NCBI GenBank assembly: GCA_008921705.1 | Contig: VFFE01007605.1 | Location: forward strand, 2,342,986 to 2,406,985 | DNA length: 64,000 nucleotides | Direction of reading: 5' to 3' | Origin: Burhinus oedicnemus | Lineage: Eukaryota > Chordata > Aves > Charadriiformes > Burhinidae | Shown here: in pieces, positions 1-10,179 of the stretch | How positions within the stretch are numbered: position 1 is the first letter of the stretch | Layout: every line of letters starts with the position of its first letter | The notes under the pieces: generated by a model | Told to the model about the DNA's origin: nothing | Seen by the model: only the letters and a program-made list of their open reading frames with translations | Databases searched by the model: none | Translations under genes and position numbers: made by a program

Positions 1-1225
1 AATCCTGAACATCCACTGGGAGCTCTTACCAGCACCTCGTATCATTTGTAAGCCTAGATGCCGTTATATTGAGCAAATTACAAGCAAAAGCCCCATCAAA
101 ACTAGACTGAGGGGACATAACATTTATATAAATAGTTGCTTGGTGGCTGTAAGTGTGAAAATCAGCAGTTCTTTCTGGCAGGATGGGAGAGAAAGCAGCA
201 GGGGTAAAAATCAGCAAAGCCACTTGTAATAATCCCAGGGAGGGCTAAAAGATTGTTTGGGGTTAAATATTGGCTATAAAAAAAAAAAAAAAAGCTTGGA
301 ACCACAAGCAAAAAATTTGTCTCCAGCTGCTTGTTCCGTGGAGGTTTTCAGAAAACACAATGTAGAGATGCTCTGCAAACTAGAAGCAGGGCAGAGAGAC
401 ATCTGTTTCTCCTCTGAATAAAACGTGCAGGACTTCCAGAGGTTTCTGTAACTTGGAATATCAGATAGTTTATGTGAAAGCACCGTAACTCATTTAAATT
501 TCATATATAACTACGACACATCCCGTAATGAAAATCTCTGCACTGCTTACAGAAAAGCATTAAAACTCAAACTGAAGGATTAGAAGAGACACTAAGGAGC
601 CTGCTTTAATAGTACAACAGCTGAAATCAAGCAGATACTAAATGAATCATTTTAAAACCTAGAATTTTTTAAGTCCATGTCAGTTATGCCATGCAACTTG
701 GACTTGCAACTGTTTATTTCAGAACTTGAAGACATTTTAATAAGAATTGAGTTGTCAAAAACTAGGGTTTCATTAAAAGACTTCATGGATTTAAGTCCAG
801 GCTAGGTGGTAATTTCAGCTGAACAGGGAAGGAAAAAAAAAAGCAAAGCCAAAGCACCTGTATTTCTCAGCCCAAGTGAATATTCATGCTACACCAAACA
901 TTAAACCTTCAAGTGTTCTCTGTCACTGTGTTAGAAAGCTCTAGTGGGCACATACACGTGGGGAAGAGGTACTGGAATAAGCAGCAAAGGACAAACTGGT
1001 TACATCCGCTGTGGAGTTTTGCCCATCTTTTCCCTCCAACTCAATCCTCTGGACTTGGTTCCTACCGGTTTTGGCCTAAATGTGCCCTTTCTTTCTAGAT
1101 GGGGAAGAAAAGGTGTTAAGAAACGGTTCAACCAGAGCTTCCTGAAATGTGGGATTGTTCATTTCCATCTGTTACTGTGTGCTAAGAGACTAATTATTTT
1201 ATCCATCTTTCCCAACCAGCTCAAA
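1..1225. other. Intergenic DNA upstream of LECT2/MIM-1
   Basis: AT-rich sequence with an A-rich run near 279-294 and no reading frame that looks like a conserved protein. In mammals TGFBI lies on this side of LECT2, but no TGFBI exon was recognised here. The region probably holds distal regulatory sequence of the myeloid gene that starts at 1417. Confidence 0.5.
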
Positions 1226-1352
1226 CAACTGTTAGAGTGTGTAGACATCCTCAGTGCCTAATATGGCAAGACCATCTGCCCAGAGCTGTAATACTTTGCT
1301 TAAGACTGATTGGCCAAGACAACAGACTTGGGCTTTCAAAAACACATAAATA
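1226..1352 (+). promoter_or_regulatory. Proximal promoter of LECT2/MIM-1 (Myb, C/EBP, CCAAT and TATA-like motifs)
   Basis: Seen in sequence: a Myb-type element CAACTG at 1226-1231, a C/EBP-type palindrome TTGCTTAA at 1296-1303, an inverted CCAAT box (ATTGG) near 1309-1313, and a TATA-like CATAAATA at 1345-1352, about 65 bases before the ATG at 1417. Known: chicken mim-1 is a classical myeloid target activated jointly by Myb and C/EBP-beta. Inferred: transcription starts near 1375, giving a short leader. These motifs are short and occur by chance, so only their joint order and spacing before the ATG supports the call. Confidence 0.5.
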
Positions 1353-1416
1353 CCCCAGGCAGCTACTGCTCAATGTCTTTGACTCGATCAAAGAACACCG
1401 GTGAAACAGCCTCAAG

Positions 1417-1462
1417 ATGCCAGCTCTCAGTCTGGTCGCTCTGGTCAGCCTGGTGTCCACTG
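1417..1462 (+). CDS. LECT2: LECT2/MIM-1 exon 1 (signal peptide)
   Basis: It starts at the ATG at 1417 in a purine-rich context and encodes [15 protein letters not shown] plus the first base of a valine codon. It ends at a strong donor, G|GTGAGT at 1463. The hydrophobic stretch is the core of a signal peptide that probably ends after F-A at residues 17-18 in exon 2. Confidence 0.9.
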
Positions 1463-4400
1463 GTGAGTTGAGATTGCTATATCGCAGTTGGTCTTGACTG
1501 GTTTTAGGCAGACACAAACAAATTATTGACATTCACTGCAATATAAATAATGCTAATCTTTTTCAATCTAGTTTTATGAAGAATTATGCTAACGTGCACA
1601 ATTATTAATATTATAAAGTACAGAATTAGGTGTGCATTTAGAGTCATATATTGAAGTGTTTAGAGGTTTCATTAAGAAAGTGAAAGTATTTTGACTTATT
1701 TCACAAACTGATATTAAAAATATTTATCTATAGCTTTGCTTTGGTTTTAATGTATATACCTTAAAATAAGACCTCAAGAAAAAGGGATCAAATCTATACG
1801 GGAGGTTGTACAATGTTCTTTTACCTACAGTTTCTGGAATTATAAACTTCCATGAGCTCATGCCTTCTACTTTAAACACCCTATTTTGCACCTTAACACT
1901 TTCTGTTGTACTGTACTAAGAACATGGTTGAATTTTCCCCGTTTTCCTCTTCTTGCATGTGAAGTTTTTGCCAAGCAGCTGGACATGCACCCGCCCCAAC
2001 AACAACACAGACACTGGGCACAGATCTGCAGTGGGAACCCCACCAACAAAATCCGGGGCTGCGATAGATACGGCTGTGGCCATTTCGGCGCTGACAGGTA
2101 ATGCAGCGGGAGTCCAGAGTGGTGGTGTTTGCCGTTGCTTTCCTAAATTAAATGCTCACAAGGGAGAAAGTCGAGTTTAACCAGAGCTGACATTTAGAAT
2201 GAGAGAAGACTGTTGTCTGCAGGACCTCTTACTCATTTTTGGGACCTTACTTGGCAATCTCACAGAGGACAGTAACACCACTGCGAGTGACTGATGCATG
2301 GGGGAAGAAGCGAGACCATTACACGCATTAGCAGCCAGAGTAAAGGAAATGGAGAGCTTTTCAAGGATTTGTGTAATTTATTCTCGTTGCTGATAGACCA
2401 GATATTTAACTAACATTCAGGAACAGCTTACAGGAAGCTAAGTAGATTAATCTACACAAGCTGAAGGTCTGCCAGCATCATTGTCTTTAAGTAGGCACCT
2501 GAGAGCAGAACAGGTTACATTTCCCTGAAAAAAATGCTTTTATACACAGAATAACTCCTGCCTTCCCTGTGTTTTCCTGTCATCTCCTCTCCCCAGGCAC
2601 TGTAAGAAGTGTCCATCCTCATCATGCAACTTCCAAATTTCTAAATGAGAAAATGCCAAACATAAGATTCTATTTTACACCAGCACAGATGTATTTTGGG
2701 GTAGAACAGAGGTACTTTTCTATCACAGCTTGAAATATCCCATGAACTTGGGAAAATAAAAATACGCTTAAAATTTGAAATCTCATCCCCCCCCCCTTGA
2801 AGGTCAGAGTAATATGAACATTCTGCAATGATAGAAGATGGATCAAAGCCACTATCTCTTTCCAATTTCTTTGCAGATGCAAAAATTTTGTTAGACAAGC
2901 TTCAGCTATCGTACTGTGTTGATTGATTGAGCTATACATAATGTTAAGTTTGACGGACTTCTCTAATTACATATGTATGTTTTCAGGCACGGTAATAAAG
3001 GAAAACATGTGGGTGTGGATGTTATCTGTGCTGACGGAGCAACAGTGTACGCTCCTTTTAGCGGCCAGCTCTCCGGACCCATTCGATTCTTTCATAATGG
3101 AAATGCCATCGATGATGGAGTCCAAATCAGGGGATCAGGCAAGTAATTAATAGCAGATACATTGGGAGGCATGCACAAGTAATCATTTTATTTACTGGAC
3201 TAAGCTTTCTGTGGCTCTTCAACTCAAGCAGTGTTGATTAATCTTACACCCTCTCTACCAGAAGCACATTGAAGCACAACTAGATTGCTGCTAAGAAATA
3301 CCAGAAATCAGCACCAGCAGGATGTAGTCCTTTTCCTATGCTTTTCTTGGAGAGGAGGGAAGAACGGAGTTGAAAAAGAGGTAGCAGGAAAACAATCACC
3401 TCAACTCAAAAAAAAAAAAAAGGAAACAATAAAAATAAAGTACCAGAAATACGCCTGCAGTTTTGCTGAGAGGATGTTTTCCTGACCCTATTTTCCAACC
3501 TCCTCTTTTTCATAACAATCCAAGTAATTTTAATTTCAGGACTGTTGGTACCTTAACTACATTTCTGCTTCATCGTTACAGTCTCCAGTAAGAGGCTAGC
3601 ATGGAAGGTTTCTTGCTCACCCCAAGAACAGATGCAGCTGGTTTTTCCTGACCTCGCTTCCTCTCCCCTCTCTTCCAGGTTACTGTGTAAAGCTCGTGTG
3701 TATTCACCCCATCCGGTACCACGGCCAAATCTATCAAGGGCAACAACTCGGGAGAATGCTGCCAATGCAAAGAGTGTTTCCTGGCATTATCTCTCACATT
3801 CATGTTGAGAACTGCGACCACTCCGATCCTACTCATCTCCTTACGCCTGGTAAAAAAAAAAAAAAAAAAAGCAACCACCAAACAGAATAAGTAGTATAAT
3901 GAATGGAAATTAAGGTATTAATTAATTTCAAACAAGCACAACAATATCGGATAGCAATAGTCCCCTCTGTCTTAGGTTCTTCCCAACAGCAACATCCAAA
4001 AGAAAGAAAATATGCATTATAAATACAGCATAACAGGACTGTAGACAGTGATCCAGGAAGAACATATCAGCCTATCAAGTTGTATTTCTTGCCCACCCAT
4101 GACACAGCAGTATCAAGTCTCAGCAATAAACTGAGTCATACATCTCTGCTGTTTATACGGTTTTAACTACTAGCCATGTTTTCGGTACTGCATCTTAGCA
4201 GACTTTAGGATGATTCTTTGCAAATACAAACACTACACTGGTAGTGATGGAGAAGAGGACTTGAGGAGTCCAGTCCCAGCAGCCTGGGTATAGAATAAGA
4301 AACAAAACTGAATCTTTTCCCATTCTTCAGATTACACTCCAGGAACCATGATATTCTCTTTGAATTTTTCTCTTTAAAGCATGTTCCTTACATGAGATAA

Positions 4401-6094
4401 CCCTAATCTAGAAACATTACAACCCAGTTTTAGGTGTACATTCTATTTGCATTTCCTAAAGGATGACAGGTTTTGCAGAGGAAACATCCAGCTACATGCG
4501 TGGGATGTAATTCCAGCATATTCCTACCTAACTAAAACTAAAACGTAGTAGTTACAAACATGCAACACTTAAAACAGAAGCTAAAAGTTAACTTTGATGT
4601 GCTGTGTTTCTGTATTTCAAAGTTGTTCCACCATTCCCACAACAAGACACACGCTGGGCAACAGTGTGCTCCGGGAATCCTACAAACGAGATAAGGGGCT
4701 GCGATAGGTACGGCTGCGGATACTACGGAGCTCCAAGGTACTATATAGTTGGAACCTGTGGGTTTTTATTGTTCCTCCACCAAAATAGAGTTTAAGCTAT
4801 TTAAGAATTACAGCTTTGAAGTTTCAGGTTGGATACGAGGAAACATTTTCACTACAGGGGTAATGTAGCACCAGAACAGGCTGCCCACATTGTTCATAAA
4901 ACCTCTGTGCTTGGAGGGTTTTTATGACTCAGGCTAAGCCATGCCTGACGTGAACTGGTGTTGGGAACAGTCTTGACTCAAGTGGAAGGTTGGACTTGAT
5001 GTCCTCCACAGGTACCCGCCAACCAACATTTCTGTGACCCTACGGTTCTATTTAAAGGCTTGGAAGAAAGGCATTTTTTCTCTCCAGTTTGCAAAACTGC
5101 AGCTCTAACAGATCATCAACCCTACTTGGCATTACATCACCTACACCAAAAAACTTTTCATAGATTCTTCAGCCACTCAATTATGTCAACACTGTCTCAG
5201 TACAAACAACCCATTTCCAGATCTTGCAGCACACTAACTGATCTATCCCTATATAATGTTAGGCCTGACAAGAGACTTCTCTAATTGCGTGTTTGGTTTT
5301 AGACGCAACGGTAAAGGAAAGCACACGGGTGTGGATGTCATCTGCTCTGATGGAGCAACCGTGTACGCTCCCTTTTCTGGCGAGCTCTCTGGACCCATTA
5401 AATTCTTCCACAATGGAAATGCCATTGATGATGGAGTCCAAATCAGAGGATCAGGTAAATAGCTATTTTTCATTTAATATTTCTTTGTCTTTAGATCATA
5501 CAGGATGTATTACCTTGCAGCTAGCCAAGTAGTCTAGCAAGGTATATGTTTTGAAACACTGCATCATCTATCCACTTATATGCAGAAGTTTTTGCTCCTG
5601 TGTTACAATGCAAATAACTGAGGTCTGTACAATGTCTTTGAGCAGTTCTCTTTACTAAAGCAGGAATTCCCACCTTCTCCCTGCCTCCTATCTTCCCTCT
5701 TCTATCAAGTCAACAACTCCAACCATTACGTTTTTTGGGTTTTTTTATGACCACAGTGTCTTTGCTATTTTGGTATTTCCACTGTTGCACCCTCAGTGGA
5801 AAGGACAAGACAGGAAATGTTAATATTTCTGAAATAGAGTTAGTACAGATGAACAAACACTTCATCAGTCACCTGATGTTTTCCCTCCTCTTGTTTTCAC
5901 CAGGCTTCTGTGTAAAACTACTCTGCATCCATCCCATCAGATACAATGGTAGAATTTCCAAGGGACAAATCCTTGGGAAAATGTTGCCAATGCAAAGAGT
6001 ATTTCCTGGGATCACATCTCATATTCACGTTGAGAACTGCGATCATTCAGATCCTACTACCAATCTCGAAAGGGGGAAAGGGCGAAGAGAGTGA
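1417..6094 (+). CDS. LECT2: LECT2 / myb-induced myeloid protein 1 (MIM-1), two-domain form
   Basis: Seven coding exons: 1417-1462, 1965-2097, 2987-3138, 3679-3849, 4623-4737, 5303-5454 and 5904-6094. They join to 960 nt, 319 aa plus stop, with all phases closing. Residues 1-18 are a signal peptide; two LECT2 (peptidase M23-like) domains follow at about 30-165 and 172-310. Each has the M23-type H-x3-D (H67/D71 and H213/D217) and HIH (150-152 and 296-298). Mammalian LECT2 has one such domain, binds zinc, is not known to be a protease, and acts as a secreted chemotactic and hepatokine factor. Bird MIM-1 is a secretory product of promyelocytes with two domains, as here. Exons 5-7 repeat exons 2-4 in size and phase. 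The neighbour FBXL21 matches the mammalian LECT2 locus. Each domain has seven cysteines, one more than human LECT2. Intron 3 uses a GC donor. Confidence 0.95.
1965..2097 (+). CDS. LECT2: LECT2/MIM-1 exon 2 (start of domain 1)
   Basis: The acceptor is GTGAAG|TT at 1964 and the donor is CAG|GTAATG at 2098. It encodes residues 16-60, including C37, C48 and C53, which sit in the N-terminal cysteine loop of LECT2 domains (human C36-C41-type disulfide). Entry is in phase 1 and exit in phase 2, the same as exon 5. Confidence 0.92.
2987..3138 (+). CDS. LECT2: LECT2/MIM-1 exon 3 (zinc-site exon of domain 1)
   Basis: It is 152 nt, exactly the length of exon 6. It encodes H67-V-G-V-D71, the first part of the M23-type metal site, and runs to the GSG turn. 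The acceptor is TTTTCAG at 2986. The donor reads ATCAG|GCAAGT, a GC donor with an otherwise perfect consensus. The next exon continues in frame as G-Y-C, so the GC site must be used. Confidence 0.92.
3679..3849 (+). CDS. LECT2: LECT2/MIM-1 exon 4 (end of domain 1)
   Basis: The acceptor is CTCTTCCAG at 3678. It encodes Y112 to P167 with C113, C118, the H150-I-H152 pair and C156. The donor is G|GTAAAA at 3850, and its GT leads straight into a run of about 18 adenines (3852-3870). Confidence 0.92.
4623..4737 (+). CDS. LECT2: LECT2/MIM-1 exon 5 (start of domain 2)
   Basis: It repeats exon 2 without the tail of the signal peptide. The acceptor is TTTCAAAG at 4622 and the donor is CCAAG|GTACTA at 4738. 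It encodes residues 168-206 with C183, C194 and C199. It enters in phase 1 and leaves in phase 2, as exon 2 does. Confidence 0.92.
4824..5053 (+). repeat. CR1 LINE 3' fragment in LECT2 intron 5
   Basis: It contains the diagnostic CR1 wording: a 'ggttggatacgaggaaa' block, an 'accagaacaggctgccca' block, 'aggttggacttgatg' and a degenerate terminal 'tctgtgaccctacggttcta', which corresponds to the usual ATTCTATGATTCT tail. The 3' end points right. CR1 is the dominant avian non-LTR retrotransposon. This copy is old and truncated at its 5' end. Confidence 0.85.
5303..5454 (+). CDS. LECT2: LECT2/MIM-1 exon 6 (zinc-site exon of domain 2)
   Basis: It is 152 nt, with acceptor GGTTTTAG at 5302 and donor TCAG|GTAAAT at 5455. 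It encodes H213-T-G-V-D217. By hand count 45 of 52 residues equal those of exon 3. The intron sequence just before it also resembles that before exon 3. Confidence 0.93.
5904..6094 (+). CDS. LECT2: LECT2/MIM-1 exon 7 (end of domain 2 and stop)
   Basis: The acceptor is TTTCACCAG at 5903. It encodes F258 to the TGA at 6092-6094 with C259, C264, H296-I-H298 and C302. It ends in a short basic tail (ERGKGRRE) that has no counterpart at the end of domain 1. Confidence 0.93.
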
Positions 6095-6116
6095 AATGGA
6101 AATGCAGTAAATTCCA

Positions 6117-6122
6117 AATAAA
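6117..6122 (+). terminator. Polyadenylation signal AATAAA of LECT2/MIM-1
   Basis: A perfect AATAAA lies 23 bases after the stop codon, so the 3' untranslated region is very short. A T-rich stretch follows at about 6143-6155, as expected for a cleavage region. Confidence 0.75.
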
Positions 6123-7828
6123 TTCATCTCAGCATCCAAAAGTTGTTTTTTTCTTACTATGTGGACAGCCCATCTCAGTGAAACAAGGAAAAAAAATTAT
6201 TTTGCAGAATTAAAAAAAGTTATACAATATGCACAACAACAGTTTATATTATTACTGAGTCAATATTACTTTCGGCCTTACATAATATTGCAAGGTGTTA
6301 ACATTAACATACACTCCAGATACTGCTTAGGTACTGTTTTTTAAGTACCTGTAATTGTTGAGAACATTGTATCTTAGGCTAACTGATGAACTTTACTAAA
6401 AAATTTAAAGTAATCTTGTTTGCCAAGGTGAAGGCACCTGAACTGAGGAAAAGTAGAAGGAAATTTATTGAAATGCTTCCCAAGGCATAAAAGATGCTGT
6501 TTGGAGTTGTCATGCCAGAGCCACCAGTGTCTCTATTGGGTGGCAAAAGGGACTCCACACACGGAAGAGAGTCGAGTTTTTGTTGGAATTTGCATTTACA
6601 AGAGAATCAGGAAACTAGCAAGGACTCATTATAAGCTTTCTCAAGGAGTCTGAAAAGCCAGCAAGCATGAAAACCAGCTCACCCCCTCATGTGGCAGAGA
6701 AGGTGCACTACTGTTGGCTTCTCTGGAACTTGGGACTTTTTAGTGACCCTACAAATCCTCTCAGCATATCAGGTGTAAATTCCATGCTTCATTTTGAGGG
6801 GTTTAGTTACTCTAACAAACGATATCATTGCATTATACGCTTTAGACACAGGGTTGCAGAAAGCCTTTGCAGGGCAGTGAAACTAGGAAAAGCCAATAGA
6901 AGAGACAAAACTTGCCGTACCTAGGACAAGGCAGAGCTCTGAAGTCCAGGCTACTCAAGGGATACTAGGAGGTAAAGGCAGCTATCCACAGGTTCTTGCC
7001 AAGTGCAATACCTCCACGGCGGTCATTTAGGATGACCTACCAATGAAGGAAAAGAAGAACTAATGCTACTTTACCAGGGCAGTGTTTTGACACCCCTCCC
7101 TAAAGCACCACACATATACCATAGCACCAACACATGACAGTAAACAAATCAAACACTAAAACTATAAAATTCAGTATTATTCCAGAAGTTACCCTTCAAC
7201 TAAAATTAGCTTCCCACACTACTAGTAAAGAAACAGCATTTCACATTGAGACTAATGTATCAATTTTGTTGGCATTTACTTATAAACTCAAGTATCAACG
7301 GGTCTTGTTAAGATCAGTTAGCAGAGTGAACACACAAAAAAAAATCACACCAAAATTCACAACATTGATAAATGCAGGCCCATTTTGCTAGAAGCTTGGA
7401 GCTGGAGCAAGCTAACATTCATAGCTTCACAGAAAAGCTGCTTTAGTAACAGGGAGAAAGGGACAATATTCAAAGCATTTTAGTTTCCTCATGAACCGTA
7501 TTTCTGTATATAGCCACGAGTGTTTGATAGTTCATTAATGCTGTTATGTCAGCTAGAGAGACAAGGAGGGCTCTAGGACTTACCAACCATCTACAACACT
7601 TGTTCATGTTCCATTTTATAATTTCAGCATGTCAAAAATCCCTTAGTTTAAGACATGAACATGAAATGACAATGACTAATTCACTATAATCCAGCAGTTA
7701 AACATTTCTACTGCCTCTCCCCAGGTTTGTCAAGTAGATGGTTTCTAACATGACAGAACCCTGCCTAACAGGAAGACGTGGTGCAACAGATGGATAAACG
7801 TCTAATATCAGTGCACGTATTAGATCAC
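6123..7828. other. Intergenic spacer between convergent LECT2 and FBXL21
   Basis: AT-rich sequence with no coding signal recognised. It separates the polyadenylation signal of LECT2 from the possible 3' end of FBXL21. No clear repeat was seen. Confidence 0.5.
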
Positions 7829-7834
7829 TTTATT
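7829..7834 (-). terminator. Candidate polyadenylation signal of FBXL21 (distal)
   Basis: The + strand reads TTTATT, that is AATAAA on the - strand, about 1.7 kb after the FBXL21 stop. A nearer AATAAA on the same strand is at 8632-8637. The sequence does not show which is used. The 7.8-9.5 kb stretch is AT-rich and would be 3' untranslated region. Confidence 0.35.
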
Positions 7835-8631
7835 ATGTTTACATTTAAAGCAAACCACACGTATTAAACCAAATACTGTTTAGAAATATTTCAGTCTTTT
7901 GTTCAAAAGACAATTATAATCCCCTTGATTATGGAAGCAAGTGCTTGGGTAACAGGTGCTAGTAACCAGTCAGATGCTTCTTAACTGTGCAACAGGCAAT
8001 AATGCATTACTGATTAAGACAGGCATTATGTGTTATCTTAAACCCTTTAGCTTGTAACTGGGAACAAGTCTGTCCAAGACAATGGTGGTTTAACCCTTCA
8101 GATGTTATTTTTGCAGTAGAGAAGTCTAAGTGTGGAAGAAACTGATATTTTATCTGATGTGAGAAATACTACCAGCAAATCAAATGTAGACTTCTCATTA
8201 TAAATAGGAAGATAGAACAACTACAGCATGAAAGTAATTACGGCAAAATTTATATACGATGCATTTCAGTTTAAAGTGTGCAAAACATCAACACAAAAAT
8301 ATTCTAATTCACATCAACTCACCATTCTTTTCCCTTTTAAAGAAAACAAAGAAATAAAATAAAATCTTCCTCAAAAACCAATTAATAGCAACAAGTACTA
8401 AACGGTCCTGAATTAAAAATTTCAGAATCATCTCCAGCAATCCTTACTCTAGAAATCAGGGCTTACACCACTGCTTTATGAGATATAGGCAAGATTACTA
8501 CAAGCCATTTTGGCCTCCAACTGGCTCTTTTTTTTTTTTTCTTCTTTTAAGTGCTCTAAACCCTTGATTCCAAATAGCAAGTGATCAGACACAACTGTAT
8601 TCCATTTGATCCTTTCTTCTCATTAACCACA

Positions 8632-8637
8632 TTTATT
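8632..8637 (-). terminator. Candidate polyadenylation signal of FBXL21 (proximal)
   Basis: The + strand reads TTTATT, AATAAA on the - strand, about 0.9 kb after the stop codon. It is an alternative to the distal signal at 7829-7834. No transcript evidence is available here. Confidence 0.3.
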
Positions 8638-9535
8638 AGATGCTTCTTATGTCTTAACAATGAAAGCATGGAACAGCATTCAGACATCAATCTCTGTAAT
8701 CAAAGACCTGAACTCTCTCAAAACCAGAAGCTATTCCTTATACTCTGGCAGTTTCCAAAGTGCTTTGTCATTCACTCAAGCAATCAATCTAGATTCAAAC
8801 TTTTAAATTAATTAGTTTTAATAAGGTCTTTTCCCCATCCATTTAATGCATAAAACAGAAAAACAACATACTGTACAATGCAGTCTATACAGTTCAGCTA
8901 ATATGACAAAATTATTTAAAGTGCAATTTAAAACTGGAAAGCTTTTTTGTAAGCATAAGCTTAGTTACCAGAACATTTTAAAATACTGTCATGAGTTTAA
9001 CCTATATTATATTTGAGTAACCTTGGCTAGTGTAAATATAAATGCAAAAGCTTGTACATTAATATAACACGAGCATTCTGAAAAATAGCTGGATAAAACG
9101 CTATGACAAATAACATGGTATTCCTGAACTCCAAGTTGTATTCAGCTTCCCATAAAGTTAGATTTGCTAAAGGAAAAAAGTTTCTTTAGTCCTCTACTGA
9201 CTAGATTGGAAAGACTAAACAAACAAAGACATGAAAAAAAAATTCTTTCATGTGAACAGAACATTTAAATTGGGCTTCTCTGAGCTTCAAGTTCACTGAA
9301 GTTTGAAGCACCTGTAAACCACAGACATACTTTCAGAAGTGTTAAGTACACTTAATCTATTTTCAATTTCAATTACCATTAACATTCTAGAATGTTTTGC
9401 TGTTACGCTACTAGAGGTTGCCAAGGTACAAAAACTCAAATCTGGAAATAAGTTTTCATATTTCATTTCTAAGTTCTTTAGTTGCATAGAAAGCAATGCC
9501 CTGATTCTACGAGTTTACCCACAAATGTAAAGAAT

Positions 9536-10179
9536 TTACCATGTTGGCATCATATCAGGAAACCACATTCTTCCAAGGTGTTTGGAGACTTCCAAATGAA
9601 GTCGATCTAAGCTATAATCATTATCTGGAATCAGTACCTCCTCCATTATAGAAAGCTGGGTAAGCCTGCCCCCACACATCTTTACAAATTCAATAAAACC
9701 TCTGCAAGTTACTTCGCATTCACCAAGTCCCATTGCTGTTAAGTTCTTACAGCGCTCAGCAATGCGAATAAGTTCATCGTCCAAAGGCTGAAGTCCATTA
9801 GCACACACAACCAACTCAATTAACCTTGGGCAATTCATGCCAATACGACCCAACATTGCTTTGCTTACTGCACGACCAAAGTAAAGGTGTGTAACAGGGG
9901 TTTCCTCTCTGAAGAAAGCATCAAATTCTTCTTCATATAAGAAGAAATACATCACAATGTTGACTTTGGGGGAGTGTTTAACGAGAGCATCCCAGCTTTG
10001 CTTTTTAATAGTGTGAAATTCAACTTGTCCGGGATTTTCACTCACAACGTCTATGCGAAGGTGTTCAAGATCAACATGTTTTTCACTTGAAAGAGCCAGC
10101 AGCAGTTCATCACTTAGTATGTAGTAATTCAAAGCCAGCTCCTTAAGTCCATGACACTGGTCAGCAACACAAAGAATTC
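9536..10179 (-). CDS. FBXL21: FBXL21 last coding exon (LRRs and CRY-binding tail)
   Basis: 644 nt. The acceptor is GGTTCCTCAG|GAATTC, and the TAA stop is at 9538-9536. It encodes [20 protein letters not shown].. through the remaining repeats to the terminal MMPTW. Sequence beyond 10179 in the same open frame is intron. Confidence 0.94.

Noticed and set aside
944..1261. 105-codon frame upstream of LECT2 as an extra exon
   Set aside because: No similarity to LECT2 or TGFBI. The signal-peptide exon at 1417 explains the gene start.
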